Positions 26,144-35,547 are shown, counted from the stretch's first letter. The stretch is 64,000 nt of DNA from Klebsiella sp. BIGb0138 (GCF_004342285.1 NZ_SMCV01000006.1:248001-312000); one strand, 5' to 3'. Made by a program: numbers and translations. The notes: a model not told the origin generated them from the letters alone.

Positions 26144-27606
26144 AAAAAATTAACCACTGGATCAACGGCAAAAACGTCGCGAGCGCAGAATATTTCCATA
26201 CCACCAACCCGGCCACCGGTGAAGTGCTGGCGGAAGTGGCTTCCGGCGCTGAGGCCGAGGTCAATCAGGCCGTTGCCGCAGCGAAAGAGGCCTTCCCGAA
26301 ATGGGCCAATCTGCCGATGAAAGAGCGCGCGCGCCTGATGCGTCGCCTGGGCGATCTGATCGATCGCGACGTCCCGGAGATCGCGGCGATGGAAACTGCC
26401 GATACCGGCCTGCCGATCCATCAGACCAAAAACGTGCTGATCCCGCGCGCTTCCCACAACTTCGAATTCTTTGCCGAAGTGTGCCAGCAGATGAACGGCA
26501 AGACCTATCCGGTTGACGACAAGATGCTCAACTACACCCTCGTGCAACCGGTAGGCGTGTGCGCGCTGGTCTCGCCGTGGAACGTGCCGTTTATGACCGC
26601 CACCTGGAAGGTCGCGCCGTGCCTGGCGCTGGGCAATACCGCGGTGCTGAAGATGTCTGAGCTGTCGCCGCTGACCGCCGATCGTCTGGGAGAGCTGGCG
26701 CTGGAAGCGGGTATCCCCGCCGGGGTACTCAACGTGGTGCAGGGCTACGGCGCCAGCGCCGGCGATGCCCTGGTGCGTCATCACGACGTCCGCGCGGTCT
26801 CGTTTACCGGCGGCACCGCCACCGGTCGCAATATCATGAAAAATGCCGGACTGAAGAAGTATTCGATGGAGCTGGGCGGCAAATCGCCGGTGCTGATTTT
26901 TGAAGATGCCGATATCGAGCGCGCGCTGGATGCCGCCCTGTTCACCATCTTCTCGATCAACGGCGAACGCTGCACCGCCGGGTCGCGCATCTTCATTCAG
27001 CAAAGCATCTACCCGCAGTTCGTCAAACGCTTCGCGGAGCGCGCCAACCGTCTGCGCGTCGGCGATCCTACCGATCCCAATACCCAGGTCGGGGCGCTGA
27101 TCAGCCAGCAGCACTGGGAAAAAGTCTCCGGCTATATTCGTCTGGGAATCGAAGAAGGCGCCACCCTGCTGGCCGGCGGCCCGGACAAGCCGTCCGATCT
27201 GCCAGCGCACCTGAAAAGCGGCAACTTCCTGCGCCCGACGGTGCTGGCGGACGTCGACAACCGTATGCGCATCGCGCAGGAAGAGATCTTTGGCCCGGTG
27301 GCCTGCCTGCTGCCGTTTAAAGACGAAGCGGAAGGTCTGCGCCTGGCCAACGATATCGAATATGGCCTCGCCTCCTATATCTGGACCCAGGATGTCAGCA
27401 AAGTCCTGCGCCTGGCGCGCGGCATCGAAGCCGGCATGGTGTTCGTCAATACCCAGAACGTGCGCGACCTGCGCCAGCCGTTCGGCGGTGTGAAAGCCTC
27501 CGGTACCGGCCGTGAAGGCGGCGAGTACAGCTTTGAAGTGTTCGCCGAAATGAAAAACGTCTGTATTTCCATGGGTGACCATCCGATCCCGAAATGGGGC
27601 GTATAA
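26140..27606 (+). CDS. hpaE: 5-carboxymethyl-2-hydroxymuconate semialdehyde dehydrogenase HpaE
   Basis: The 488-residue aldehyde dehydrogenase oxidises the meta-cleavage product CHMS to 5-carboxymethyl-2-hydroxymuconate with NAD+. The catalytic Glu is in MELGGKSPVL near residue 252 and the nucleophilic Cys in SINGERCTAGSRIF near 286. The cofactor-region SPWNVPFMTATWK is intact. It is the third cistron of the operon and overlaps hpaG2 by 4 bp. Confidence 0.95.
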   Translation: MKKINHWINGKNVASAEYFHTTNPATGEVLAEVASGAEAEVNQAVAAAKEAFPKWANLPMKERARLMRRLGDLIDRDVPEIAAMETADTGLPIHQTKNVLIPRASHNFEFFAEVCQQMNGKTYPVDDKMLNYTLVQPVGVCALVSPWNVPFMTATWKVAPCLALGNTAVLKMSELSPLTADRLGELALEAGIPAGVLNVVQGYGASAGDALVRHHDVRAVSFTGGTATGRNIMKNAGLKKYSMELGGKSPVLIFEDADIERALDAALFTIFSINGERCTAGSRIFIQQSIYPQFVKRFAERANRLRVGDPTDPNTQVGALISQQHWEKVSGYIRLGIEEGATLLAGGPDKPSDLPAHLKSGNFLRPTVLADVDNRMRIAQEEIFGPVACLLPFKDEAEGLRLANDIEYGLASYIWTQDVSKVLRLARGIEAGMVFVNTQNVRDLRQPFGGVKASGTGREGGEYSFEVFAEMKNVCISMGDHPIPKWGV

Positions 27607-27616
27607 GGAGAACAAG

Positions 27617-28474
27617 ATGGGCAAATTAGCGTTAGCCGCCAAAATCACTCACGTGCCGTCAATGTACCTCTCTGAACTGCCGGGGAAAAACCACGGCTGT
27701 CGTCAGGCAGCCATCGACGGGCATAAAGAAATTGGCAAACGGTGCCGTGAAATGGGCGTCGACACCATTATCGTTTTCGATACCCACTGGCTGGTCAACA
27801 GCGCCTACCACATTAACTGCGCCGACCATTTTAAAGGCGTCTATACCAGCAACGAGCTGCCGCACTTTATTCGCGATATGACCTACGACTATGACGGCAA
27901 CCCGGAGCTGGGCCAGCTGATTGCCGACGAAGCGGTCAAACTGGGCGTGCGCGCGAAGGCGCACAACATCCCCAGCCTGAAGCTGGAATACGGCACCCTC
28001 GTGCCGATGCGCTACATGAACAGCGACAAGCATTTCAAAGTGGTGTCGATCTCCGCTTTCTGCACCGTTCACGATTTTGCCGACAGCCGCAGGCTGGGCG
28101 AAGCCATCGTCAAAGCGATTGCAAAATATGACGGTACCGTTGCGGTGTTCGCCAGCGGCTCGCTGTCGCACCGCTTCATCGACGACCAGCGCGCCGAAGA
28201 AGGGATGAACAGCTATACCCGCGAGTTCGACCATCAGATGGATGAACGCGTGGTGAAGCTGTGGCGCGAGGGCAAGTTCAAAGAGTTTTGCACCATGCTG
28301 CCGGAGTACGCCGACTACTGCTACGGCGAAGGCAATATGCACGATACGGTGATGCTGCTCGGCGTGCTCGGCTGGGATAAATACGACGGCAAGGTCGAGT
28401 TTATCACCGACCTGTTCGCCAGCTCCGGTACCGGCCAGGTCAACGCCGTCTTCCCGCTGCCGGCTCAGGCGTAA
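27617..28474 (+). CDS. hpaD: 3,4-dihydroxyphenylacetate 2,3-dioxygenase HpaD
   Basis: HpaD is the ring-cleaving step: homoprotocatechuate plus O2 gives CHMS. The 285-residue product is a class III (LigB-type) extradiol dioxygenase, with FDTHWLVN near residue 57 and the FASGSLSHRF block with catalytic His near 190. The start at 27617 follows AAGGAG; the open frame extends 14 codons upstream into hpaE. It needs Fe(II) or Mn(II). It lies between hpaE and hpaF, the E. coli order. Confidence 0.95.
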   Translation: MGKLALAAKITHVPSMYLSELPGKNHGCRQAAIDGHKEIGKRCREMGVDTIIVFDTHWLVNSAYHINCADHFKGVYTSNELPHFIRDMTYDYDGNPELGQLIADEAVKLGVRAKAHNIPSLKLEYGTLVPMRYMNSDKHFKVVSISAFCTVHDFADSRRLGEAIVKAIAKYDGTVAVFASGSLSHRFIDDQRAEEGMNSYTREFDHQMDERVVKLWREGKFKEFCTMLPEYADYCYGEGNMHDTVMLLGVLGWDKYDGKVEFITDLFASSGTGQVNAVFPLPAQA

Positions 28475-28483
28475 GGGGTCGCT

Positions 28484-28864
28484 ATGCCGCATTTTATCGC
28501 TGAGTGTACCGACAACATCCGCGAGCAGGCTGATTTACCGGGCCTGTTCGCCCGGATTAACCAGGCGCTGGCCGCCACCGGCATCTTCCCGATGGCTGGC
28601 ATCCGCAGCCGCGCCATCTGGCTTGACAGCTGGCAGATGGCCGACGGCCAGCAGGATTACGCTTTCGTGCATATGACACTGAAAATCGGCAGCGGGCGCA
28701 GCCTGGAAAGCCGCCAGGAGGTAGGCGAAATGCTGTTCGGGCTGATCAAAGCCCACTTCGCCGCCCTGATGGAGAGCCGCTATCTGGCGCTGTCATTTGC
28801 GATTGAAGAACTGCACCCGACGCTGAACTACAAACAGAACAACGTCCATGCGTTATTCAAATAG
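28484..28864 (+). CDS. hpaF: 5-carboxymethyl-2-hydroxymuconate isomerase HpaF
   Basis: The 126-residue trimeric isomerase is of the tautomerase superfamily. The initiator Met is followed by the catalytic N-terminal Pro (MPHFIAECTDNIREQAD), freed after Met removal. It converts CHM to 5-oxo-pent-3-ene-1,2,5-tricarboxylate. Length and sequence agree with the E. coli enzyme, and it is embedded in the hpa operon. Confidence 0.94.
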   Translation: MPHFIAECTDNIREQADLPGLFARINQALAATGIFPMAGIRSRAIWLDSWQMADGQQDYAFVHMTLKIGSGRSLESRQEVGEMLFGLIKAHFAALMESRYLALSFAIEELHPTLNYKQNNVHALFK

Positions 28865-28909
28865 CGCCACCCGGTGCCGCGACACCGAACGAGGTTACAG
28901 GAAGCCACT

Positions 28910-29713
28910 ATGCTCGATAAACAGACCCGAACCCTGATCGCCCAACGGCTGAACCAAGCCGAAAAGCAGCGGGAGCAGATCCGCGCCATCTCGCTGGATT
29001 ATCCCGCGATCACCATTGAGGATGCCTACGCCGTTCAGCGCGAGTGGGTCGATCTGAAGATCGCCGAAGGCCGGGTACTCAAAGGCCATAAGATCGGCCT
29101 GACCTCCAAAGCGATGCAGGCCAGCTCGCAAATTAGCGAGCCGGACTACGGCGCACTGCTCGACGATATGTTTTTTCACGACGGCAGCGATATTCCCACC
29201 GACCGCTTTATCGTGCCGCGCATTGAAGTGGAGCTGGCTTTCGTACTGGCGAAACCGCTGCGCGGCCCGAACTGCACCCTGTTCGACGTCTACAACGCCA
29301 CCGACTATGTGATCCCGGCGCTGGAGCTGATCGACGCCCGCTGCCATAACATCGATCCACAAACGCAACGTCCACGCAAAGTGTTCGACACCATCTCTGA
29401 TAACGCCGCTAACGCCGGGGTGATCCTCGGCGGCCGGCCGATCAAGCCCGACGAGCTGGATCTACGCTGGATCTCGGCGCTGCTGTATCGCAACGGCGTG
29501 ATCGAAGAGACCGGCGTCGCCGCCGGCGTGCTGAATCACCCGGCAAACGGCGTCGCCTGGCTGGCGAATAAGCTGGCGCCGTACGACGTGCAGCTGGAAG
29601 CCGGGCAGATTATTCTCGGCGGTTCGTTTACCCGTCCGGTCGCGGCGCGCAAAGGCGACACCTTCCACGTCGATTACGGCAATATGGGCGCAATCAGCTG
29701 CCGCTTTGTGTAA
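28910..29713 (+). CDS. hpaH: 2-oxo-hept-4-ene-1,7-dioate hydratase HpaH
   Basis: The 267-residue hydratase is of the MhpD/4-oxalocrotonate decarboxylase family and adds water to 2-oxo-hept-4-ene-1,7-dioate. Recognisable blocks are [32 protein letters not shown] with Mg-binding Glu residues, and [11 protein letters not shown]. The start at 28910 follows ACAGGAAG; an upstream ATG at 28874 has no support. It requires Mg2+ and precedes HpaI in the pathway. Confidence 0.94.
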   Translation: MLDKQTRTLIAQRLNQAEKQREQIRAISLDYPAITIEDAYAVQREWVDLKIAEGRVLKGHKIGLTSKAMQASSQISEPDYGALLDDMFFHDGSDIPTDRFIVPRIEVELAFVLAKPLRGPNCTLFDVYNATDYVIPALELIDARCHNIDPQTQRPRKVFDTISDNAANAGVILGGRPIKPDELDLRWISALLYRNGVIEETGVAAGVLNHPANGVAWLANKLAPYDVQLEAGQIILGGSFTRPVAARKGDTFHVDYGNMGAISCRFV

Positions 29714-29723
29714 GGAGAGGATG

Positions 29724-30521
29724 ATGGACAATACCTTTAAAGCGGCGCTGCAGGCCGGACGCCCGCAAATCGGGCTATGGCTGGGGCTGTGCAGCAGCTA
29801 CAGCGCTGAACTGCTGGCCGGAGCCGGGTTTGACTGGCTGCTGATCGACGGCGAACACGCGCCGAACAACGTGCAGACCGTGCTGACCCAGCTCCAGGCC
29901 ATCGCACCCTATCCCAGCCAGCCGGTGGTGCGCCCCTCATGGAACGACCCGGTGCAGATCAAGCAGCTGCTGGACATCGGCGCGCAAACCCTGCTGGTGC
30001 CGATGGTGCAAAACGCCGAGGAGGCGCGGCTGGCGGTGAAAGCCACCCGCTATCCGCCGGCCGGTATTCGCGGCGTCGGCAGCGCCCTGGCCCGCGCTTC
30101 ACGCTGGAATCGCCTCCCGGACTATATCCATCAGGCGAACGATGCCATGTGCGTGCTGGTGCAGATTGAAACCCGCGAGGCGTTGAAAAATCTGCCGCAC
30201 ATTCTCGACGTCGAAGGCGTTGACGGTGTGTTTATCGGCCCGGCGGATCTCAGCGCCGATATGGGCTTCGGCGGTAACCCGCAGCACCCGGAAGTGCAGG
30301 CGGCGATTGAAAGCGCCATCGTGCAGATTCGCCAGGCGGGGAAAGCGCCGGGCATTCTGATGGCCAATGAACCGCTGGCAAAACGCTATCTCGAGCTCGG
30401 TGCGCTGTTCGTCGCCGTTGGCGTGGATACCACCCTGCTGGCCCGCAGCGCGGAAGCGCTGGCGGCGCGCTTTACCGACAGTATCACGTCGTTAATCAGC
30501 AGCGATAAATCCGTTTATTAA
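29724..30521 (+). CDS. hpaI: 4-hydroxy-2-oxo-heptane-1,7-dioate aldolase HpaI
   Basis: The 266-residue class II aldolase cleaves the last intermediate to pyruvate and succinate semialdehyde. The sequence is very like E. coli HpaI ([61 protein letters not shown]). The metal-binding Glu and Asp and the catalytic-base region are present. Paired ATG codons at 29721 and 29724 follow AAGGAG; the second gives the family start. Succinate semialdehyde can be handled by a Sad/GabD-type enzyme; one such gene is at 40.2 kb. Confidence 0.95.
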   Translation: MDNTFKAALQAGRPQIGLWLGLCSSYSAELLAGAGFDWLLIDGEHAPNNVQTVLTQLQAIAPYPSQPVVRPSWNDPVQIKQLLDIGAQTLLVPMVQNAEEARLAVKATRYPPAGIRGVGSALARASRWNRLPDYIHQANDAMCVLVQIETREALKNLPHILDVEGVDGVFIGPADLSADMGFGGNPQHPEVQAAIESAIVQIRQAGKAPGILMANEPLAKRYLELGALFVAVGVDTTLLARSAEALAARFTDSITSLISSDKSVY

Positions 30522-30697
30522 ACGTTCCATACCCGAAGTAGTTCGGATTGTAGCGACATGGCAGAGAGAGGCAGGACGCCTTTCTGACCTCCCCGCCATC
30601 GCTATCACGCATGGCCGGGGCAGGATTCCAGGAGCGGGTAATCCGCCGCCCGCGCCCATGCCACTCTGAAGTATGACGCGTATTCGTGGAGTGCATC

Positions 30698-32056
30698 ATG
30701 ACGACCTCAACCCTGCAAAATAATGATAATAAAACCGCTGCAACCGAACAGCGGGTGATCAAAAAGCTGTTCCGTCGACTCATCACGTTCCTGTTTGTTC
30801 TCTTTGTTTTCTCATTTTTGGACCGCATTAATATCGGCTTCGCCGGTCTGACGATGGGCAAAGATCTCGGCCTGACCTCCACCATGTTTGGCCTGGCGGC
30901 GACGCTGTTTTACGTCACCTACGTCATGTGTGGCATCCCCAGCAACATCATGCTGGCAAAGGTCGGCGCCCGCCGCTGGATCGCCGGGATCATGGTGGTC
31001 TGGGGGATCGCTTCGACCTGCACCATGTTCGCCAGCAATCCGCATACCCTCTACATCCTGCGGATGCTGGTCGGCATCGCCGAAGCCGGCTTTCTGCCGG
31101 GGATACTGGTCTATCTGACCTGGTGGTTCCCGGCCTACTATCGCGCCCGCGCTAACGCCCTGTTTATGATAGCGATGCCGGTGACCATGATGATTGGCTC
31201 ACTCCTTTCCGGCTACATTCTGGCGCTCGACGGTCTGTGGAACCTGAAAGGCTGGCAGTGGCTGTTCCTGCTGGAAGGGCTGCCGTCAGTGGTGCTCGGG
31301 GTGGTGACCTGGTTCTTCCTCAACGATACCCCGGATCAGGCCAGCTGGCTGGATCAAGAGGAGAAGCAGGCGTTGAAATCGATGATCGAACGCGAGCGGG
31401 AAAACGCCGCCATCCTTCCAACCTCGGCGCGTTCCACCCTGCGGGAGGTGCTGACCCCGGCGGTACTGATGTACACCCTCGCCTATTTCTGCCTGACCAA
31501 TACCCTGAGCGCCATTAACATCTGGACGCCGCAGATCCTGCAAAGCTTCAACACCGGCAGCAGCAATATCATGATCGGCCTGCTGGCGGCGATCCCGCAG
31601 TTCTGTACCATCTTCGGGATGATCTGGTGGAGCCGGCGCTCCGACCGGCGCAAGGAGCGCAAGATGCACACCATCCTGCCGTATTTGTTCGCTGCCGCGG
31701 GCTGGCTGCTGGCCTCCGCCACTCACCACAGCCTGATCCAGCTGATCGGCATTATCATGGCTTCCGTCGGATCCTTTACCGCGATGGCGATTTTCTGGAC
31801 CACCCCGGATCGGGTGATCAGCCTGCAGTCGCGGGCGGTGGCGCTGGCGGTGATCAACGCGATCGGCAATATCGGATCCGCCGTCAGTCCGCTGCTGATC
31901 GGTATTCTGCGCGATACCACCGGCAGCTTTAGCTCCGGACTGTGGTTCGTCGCCGGGTTGCTGATCGTCGGCGCGCTGGTGCTGACCCGGATCCCGATGA
32001 GCTCGCGGGAAGACGCCTCGGCGGCGGCAGGACTTGCCGCGCAGAAAAGTCATTAA
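30698..32056 (+). CDS. hpaX: 4-hydroxyphenylacetate permease HpaX
   Basis: The 452-residue MFS transporter (anion:cation symporter group) has twelve helices and FLDRINIGFAGLTMGKDLGL near residue 45. It takes up 4-hydroxyphenylacetate and 3,4-dihydroxyphenylacetate by proton symport in E. coli. The start at 30698 follows GTGGAG. A 176-bp gap with dyad symmetry separates it from hpaI, so it may have a promoter of its own, with hpaA 9 bp downstream in the same unit. Confidence 0.92.
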   Translation: MTTSTLQNNDNKTAATEQRVIKKLFRRLITFLFVLFVFSFLDRINIGFAGLTMGKDLGLTSTMFGLAATLFYVTYVMCGIPSNIMLAKVGARRWIAGIMVVWGIASTCTMFASNPHTLYILRMLVGIAEAGFLPGILVYLTWWFPAYYRARANALFMIAMPVTMMIGSLLSGYILALDGLWNLKGWQWLFLLEGLPSVVLGVVTWFFLNDTPDQASWLDQEEKQALKSMIERERENAAILPTSARSTLREVLTPAVLMYTLAYFCLTNTLSAINIWTPQILQSFNTGSSNIMIGLLAAIPQFCTIFGMIWWSRRSDRRKERKMHTILPYLFAAAGWLLASATHHSLIQLIGIIMASVGSFTAMAIFWTTPDRVISLQSRAVALAVINAIGNIGSAVSPLLIGILRDTTGSFSSGLWFVAGLLIVGALVLTRIPMSSREDASAAAGLAAQKSH

Positions 32057-32065
32057 GGAGCGCCC

Positions 32066-32956
32066 ATGTGCCAGGCCTCAATCGCCAATATCGATATCAA
32101 CAAAGATTACGATGAGAGTCTGGGGACCGAGGAGGTGCACTATCAGTCGTTTGCCCGCATGGCGGCCTTTTTTGGCCGCGATATGCAGGCGCATCGCCAC
32201 GACCAGTACTTTCAGATGCACTTTCTCGATACCGGACAGATCGAGCTGCAGCTCGACGATCACCGCTACTCGGTGCAAGCGCCGCTGTTTGTCCTGACGC
32301 CGCCGTCGGTGCCGCACGCCTTTATCACCGGCTCCGACAGCGACGGGCACGTGCTGACCGTACGCGAGGATCTGATCTGGCCGCTGCTGGAGGTGCTCTA
32401 CCCCGGCACGCGGGAAGCCTTCGGCCTGCCGGGAATGTGCCTGTCGCTGGCGGACAAGCCCGATGAGCTGAGGGCGCTGACGCACTACTGGCAGTTAATT
32501 AAACGCGAGTCGACCGCGCAGCTACCGGGGCGCGAGCACACCCTGGCCCTGCTGGCGCAGGCGGTGTTCACCCTGCTTTTGCGTAACGCGAAGCTTGATG
32601 ACCACGCCGCCAGCGGGATGCGCGGTGAATTGAAACTGTTTCAGCGCTTCAACCAGATGATCGACGCTCACTACCACCAGCACTGGGCGGTACCGGACTA
32701 CGCCGGCGAGCTGCATGTCACCGAATCGCGGCTGACCGATATTTGCCGTCGTTTCGCTAACCGGCCGCCGAAGCGGCTGATCTTCGACCGTCAGCTGCGC
32801 GAGGCCAAACGGCTGCTGCTGTTTTCCGACAGCGCGGTCAATGAAATCGCCTGGCAGTTAGGGTTTAAAGACCCGGCCTATTTCGCGCGCTTTTTTAACC
32901 GCTTAGTGGGCTGTTCGCCGAGCGCGTTTCGCACGCAAAAGGTGCCGGTCTCCTGA
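32066..32956 (+). CDS. hpaA: AraC-family activator HpaA
   Basis: The 296-residue AraC/XylS regulator has an N-terminal cupin sensor (QAHRHDQYFQMHFLDTGQIELQLD) and a C-terminal DNA-binding half (AWQLGFKDPAYFARFFNRLVGCSPSAFR). In E. coli W it activates hpaBC in response to 4-HPA. AAGGAGCGCCC precedes the start. The adjacent hpaBC promoter carries an element also found at hpaG, a possible binding site. Confidence 0.93.
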   Translation: MCQASIANIDINKDYDESLGTEEVHYQSFARMAAFFGRDMQAHRHDQYFQMHFLDTGQIELQLDDHRYSVQAPLFVLTPPSVPHAFITGSDSDGHVLTVREDLIWPLLEVLYPGTREAFGLPGMCLSLADKPDELRALTHYWQLIKRESTAQLPGREHTLALLAQAVFTLLLRNAKLDDHAASGMRGELKLFQRFNQMIDAHYHQHWAVPDYAGELHVTESRLTDICRRFANRPPKRLIFDRQLREAKRLLLFSDSAVNEIAWQLGFKDPAYFARFFNRLVGCSPSAFRTQKVPVS

Positions 32957-32978
32957 AGGTCCGGCGAGCGGGAAATCT

Positions 32979-33013
32979 CCCGGATAGCGGCGTACCGCCC
33001 TATCCGGGCTAGC
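32979..33013. repeat. REP-like palindromic element
   Basis: Arms CCCGGATAG (32979-32987) and CTATCCGGG (33000-33008) enclose an inner GCGG/CCGC stem. It is a sister of the element at 22837-22870. Confidence 0.7.
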
Positions 33014-33109
33014 GTCACGTACCCGTCTGCGGCCCCGGTAAGCGCCGCGCCGCCGGGGAGTTGTCGCGTCCCGGTGGGCAAAAAGCCGTCCGGATCACAG
33101 AATCGTCCA

Positions 33110-33134
33110 GCGCCTGAAAAGTACCTGCCGTTGA
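33110..33134. promoter_or_regulatory. Element shared by hpaG and hpaB promoters, copy 2
   Basis: It contains CCTGAAAAGTACC and matches 24544-24568 in 21 of 25 positions, same orientation, about 160 bp upstream of hpaB. The spacing from the gene start is similar in both copies, which favours a regulatory role. Confidence 0.55.
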
Positions 33135-33292
33135 CCTAAAAGTCTCTTCACGGAAGCCGCGTTAACCGCTTCAATTGAACAACAAAAACAAAACATAAAT
33201 TTAACATTGATGCCCTGGCAACTTCGCCCACGCCGCCCTCCCGGCGGCCCGAAGCAGGACGGGATATTCCGATAAATACTGAAGAGGCCCCT

Positions 33293-34855
33293 ATGAAACC
33301 TGAAGATTTCCGCGCAGACGCAAAACGCCCGTTAACCGGTGAAGAGTACCTGAAGAGCCTGCAGGACGGCCGTGAAATTTATATCTACGGTGAGCGTGTC
33401 AAAGACGTCACCATCCACCCGGCCTTCCGCAACGCCGCCGCCTCGGTGGGCCAACTGTACGATGCGCTGCACAAACCGGAAATGCAGGACGCCCTGTGCT
33501 GGAACACCGATACCGGCAGCGGCGGCTATACGCATAAATTCTTCCGCGTGGCGAAAAGCGCCGACGACCTGCGCCAGCAGCGCGATGCCATCGCCGCATG
33601 GTCGCGCCTGAGCTACGGCTGGATGGGCCGCACCCCGGATTACAAAGCCGCCTTCGGCTGCGCGCTGGGCGCGAACCCGGCCTTTTACGGCCAGTTCGAA
33701 CAGAACGCCCGCAACTGGTACACCCGGATTCAGGAAACCGGCCTGTACTTCAACCACGCCATCGTCAACCCGCCGCTCGACCGCCATAAACCGGCCGACG
33801 AAGTGAAAGACGTTTACATCAAGCTGGAGAAAGAGACCGATGCCGGGATCGTGGTCAGCGGCGCGAAAGTGGTCGCCACCAACTCGGCGCTGACCCACTA
33901 CAACATGATCGGGTTTGGATCCGCCCAGGTGATGGGGGAAAACCCCGACTTCGCCCTGATGTTCGTCGCGCCGATGGATGCCGAAGGCGTCAAGCTTATC
34001 TCCCGCGCCTCTTATGAAATGGTCGCCGGCGCCACCGGATCGCCCTACGACTATCCGCTCTCCAGCCGCTTTGACGAAAACGACGCGATCCTGGTGATGG
34101 ATAACGTGCTGATCCCGTGGGAAAACGTGCTGATCTATCGCGATTTCGATCGCTGCCGCCGCTGGACGATGGAAGGCGGCTTTGCCCGCATGTATCCGCT
34201 GCAGGCCTGCGTTCGCCTGGCGGTAAAGCTCGATTTTATCACCGCCCTGCTCAAGCGCTCGCTGGAGTGCACCGGTACGCTGGAATTCCGCGGCGTGCAG
34301 GCCGACCTCGGCGAAGTGGTGGCGTGGCGCAATATGTTCTGGGCGCTGAGCGACTCGATGTGTTCTGAAGCCACCCCGTGGGTCAATGGCGCCTGGCTGC
34401 CGGATCACGCCGCGCTGCAAACCTACCGCGTGATGGCGCCGATGGCCTACGCCAAAATCAAAAACATCATCGAACGCAACGTCACCAGCGGCCTGATCTA
34501 CCTGCCTTCCAGCGCTCGCGATCTGAACAACCCGCAGATCGACCAGTACCTGGCGAAGTACGTGCGCGGATCGAACGGCATGGATCACGTCGAGCGCATC
34601 AAGATCCTCAAACTGATGTGGGATGCCATCGGTAGCGAATTCGGCGGCCGCCATGAACTGTACGAAATCAACTACTCCGGCAGCCAGGATGAGATCCGCC
34701 TGCAGTGCCTGCGCCAGGCGCAAAGCTCCGGCAACATGGACAAAATGATGGCGATGGTCGACCGCTGCCTGTCCGAGTACGACCAGAACGGCTGGACTGT
34801 GCCACATCTGCACAGCAACGCTGATATCAATATGTTGGATAAGCTGCTGAAGTAG
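33293..34855 (+). CDS. hpaB: 4-hydroxyphenylacetate 3-monooxygenase, oxygenase component HpaB
   Basis: The 520-residue FADH2-using oxygenase hydroxylates 4-HPA to homoprotocatechuate. It opens MKPEDFRADAKRPLTGEEYL and shows the conserved flavin/substrate region (ATNSALTHYNMIGFGSAQ, EMVAGATGSPYDYPLSSRFDEND). The length equals that of E. coli HpaB. GAAGAGGC is the ribosome site. HpaC, the flavin reductase, follows 19 bp downstream in the same operon. These enzymes accept many phenols. Confidence 0.96.
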   Translation: MKPEDFRADAKRPLTGEEYLKSLQDGREIYIYGERVKDVTIHPAFRNAAASVGQLYDALHKPEMQDALCWNTDTGSGGYTHKFFRVAKSADDLRQQRDAIAAWSRLSYGWMGRTPDYKAAFGCALGANPAFYGQFEQNARNWYTRIQETGLYFNHAIVNPPLDRHKPADEVKDVYIKLEKETDAGIVVSGAKVVATNSALTHYNMIGFGSAQVMGENPDFALMFVAPMDAEGVKLISRASYEMVAGATGSPYDYPLSSRFDENDAILVMDNVLIPWENVLIYRDFDRCRRWTMEGGFARMYPLQACVRLAVKLDFITALLKRSLECTGTLEFRGVQADLGEVVAWRNMFWALSDSMCSEATPWVNGAWLPDHAALQTYRVMAPMAYAKIKNIIERNVTSGLIYLPSSARDLNNPQIDQYLAKYVRGSNGMDHVERIKILKLMWDAIGSEFGGRHELYEINYSGSQDEIRLQCLRQAQSSGNMDKMMAMVDRCLSEYDQNGWTVPHLHSNADINMLDKLLK

Positions 34856-34874
34856 CTCGCAGCGGGAGGTCACA

Positions 34875-35387
34875 ATGCAATTAGATGAACAACGTCTGCG
34901 TTTTCGCGATGCCATGTCCAGCCTGTCGGCTGCGGTTAACGTTGTCACCACCGCGGGCGACGCCGGGCGCTGCGGCATCACCGCGACGGCGGTATGCTCG
35001 GTTACCGATACACCGCCGTCGGTGATGGTGTGTATCAACGCCAACAGCGCGATGAACCCGGTATTTCAGGGCAACGGCCAGCTGTGCATCAACGTGCTGA
35101 ACCACGAACAGGAAGTGATGGCGCGCCACTTCGCCGGCATGACCGGAATGGCCATGGAAGACCGTTTCAGCCTCTCCTGCTGGCAGGACGGTGCGCTGGG
35201 GCAGCCGCTGCTGAAAGGGGCGCTGGCAAGCCTTGAAGGCGCAATTAGCCAGGTCCAGACCATCGGCAGCCACCTGGTCTATCTGGTTGAGATCAAGAAC
35301 ATCACCCTGAGTCAGGAAGGCCACGGACTGATTTACTTTAAACGCCGTTTCCATCCGGTAATGGTGGAAATGGAAGCGGCGATGTAA
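34875..35387 (+). CDS. hpaC: 4-hydroxyphenylacetate 3-monooxygenase, flavin reductase component HpaC
   Basis: The 170-residue NADH:flavin oxidoreductase supplies FADH2 to HpaB by diffusion. Family motifs are AVNVVTTAGDAGRCGITATAVCSVTDTPPSVMVCIN and the ending IYFKRRFHPV. GGGAGG precedes the start. A long hairpin (35409-35440) follows the stop and probably ends the hpaBC transcript. Confidence 0.95.
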   Translation: MQLDEQRLRFRDAMSSLSAAVNVVTTAGDAGRCGITATAVCSVTDTPPSVMVCINANSAMNPVFQGNGQLCINVLNHEQEVMARHFAGMTGMAMEDRFSLSCWQDGALGQPLLKGALASLEGAISQVQTIGSHLVYLVEIKNITLSQEGHGLIYFKRRFHPVMVEMEAAM

Positions 35388-35408
35388 TTCTCTCTGACCC
35401 GCTCTTCT

Positions 35409-35440
35409 CTCTTTCCTCTCCCGACGGGGGAGGAAAAGAG
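35409..35440 (+). terminator. Hairpin after hpaC
   Basis: A stem of about 14 bp, with one bulged A, pairs CTCTTTCCTCTCCC with GGGGGAGGAAAAGAG. There is no T tract on the plus strand, so its strength is uncertain. Confidence 0.5.
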
Positions 35441-35455
35441 CTAAGAAAAAATTCT

Positions 35456-35471
35456 TGTGATCTCAATCACA
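35456..35471. promoter_or_regulatory. CRP site upstream of btsT
   Basis: TGTGA-TCTCAA-TCACA is a perfect CRP consensus palindrome about 207 bp before btsT. E. coli btsT (yjiY) is cAMP-CRP dependent. Confidence 0.8.
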
Positions 35472-35477
35472 TGTTTC

Positions 35478-35547
35478 ACCACTGTTCATTTCCTGTCCAA
35501 CCGCTTATCCCGCCAGGTGACCGCTTAACCCCACATACAACCACTCG
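35478..35547 (+). promoter_or_regulatory. Four ACC(A/G)CT direct repeats, candidate BtsR sites
   Basis: Direct repeats begin at 35478 (ACCACTGT), 35500 (ACCGCTTA), 35520 (ACCGCTTA) and 35540 (ACCACTCG), spaced 22, 20 and 20 bp. The E. coli LytTR regulator BtsR binds two ACC(G/A)CT(C/T)A repeats about 21 bp apart upstream of btsT. Two extra boxes are present here. Confidence 0.65.

Larger units (their letters stand above)
32957..33292. promoter_or_regulatory. hpaA-hpaBC intergenic region (hpaBC promoter)
   Basis: The 336-bp gap has no gene. Its first part holds a REP-like element at 32979-33013. Its middle holds the shared hpa element at 33110-33134. The last 100 bp, with AT-rich patches such as AAAACATAAATTTAACATTG, should contain the HpaA-dependent promoter. 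Confidence 0.6.

Noticed and set aside
25972-27648. 558-codon minus-strand frame opposite hpaE
   Set aside because: Antisense shadow of hpaE; no ribosome site or known domain.
33332-35044. 570-codon minus-strand frame opposite hpaB-hpaC
   Set aside because: The translation is low-complexity His/Val/Ala-rich, and the opposite strand encodes HpaB and HpaC with all family motifs.
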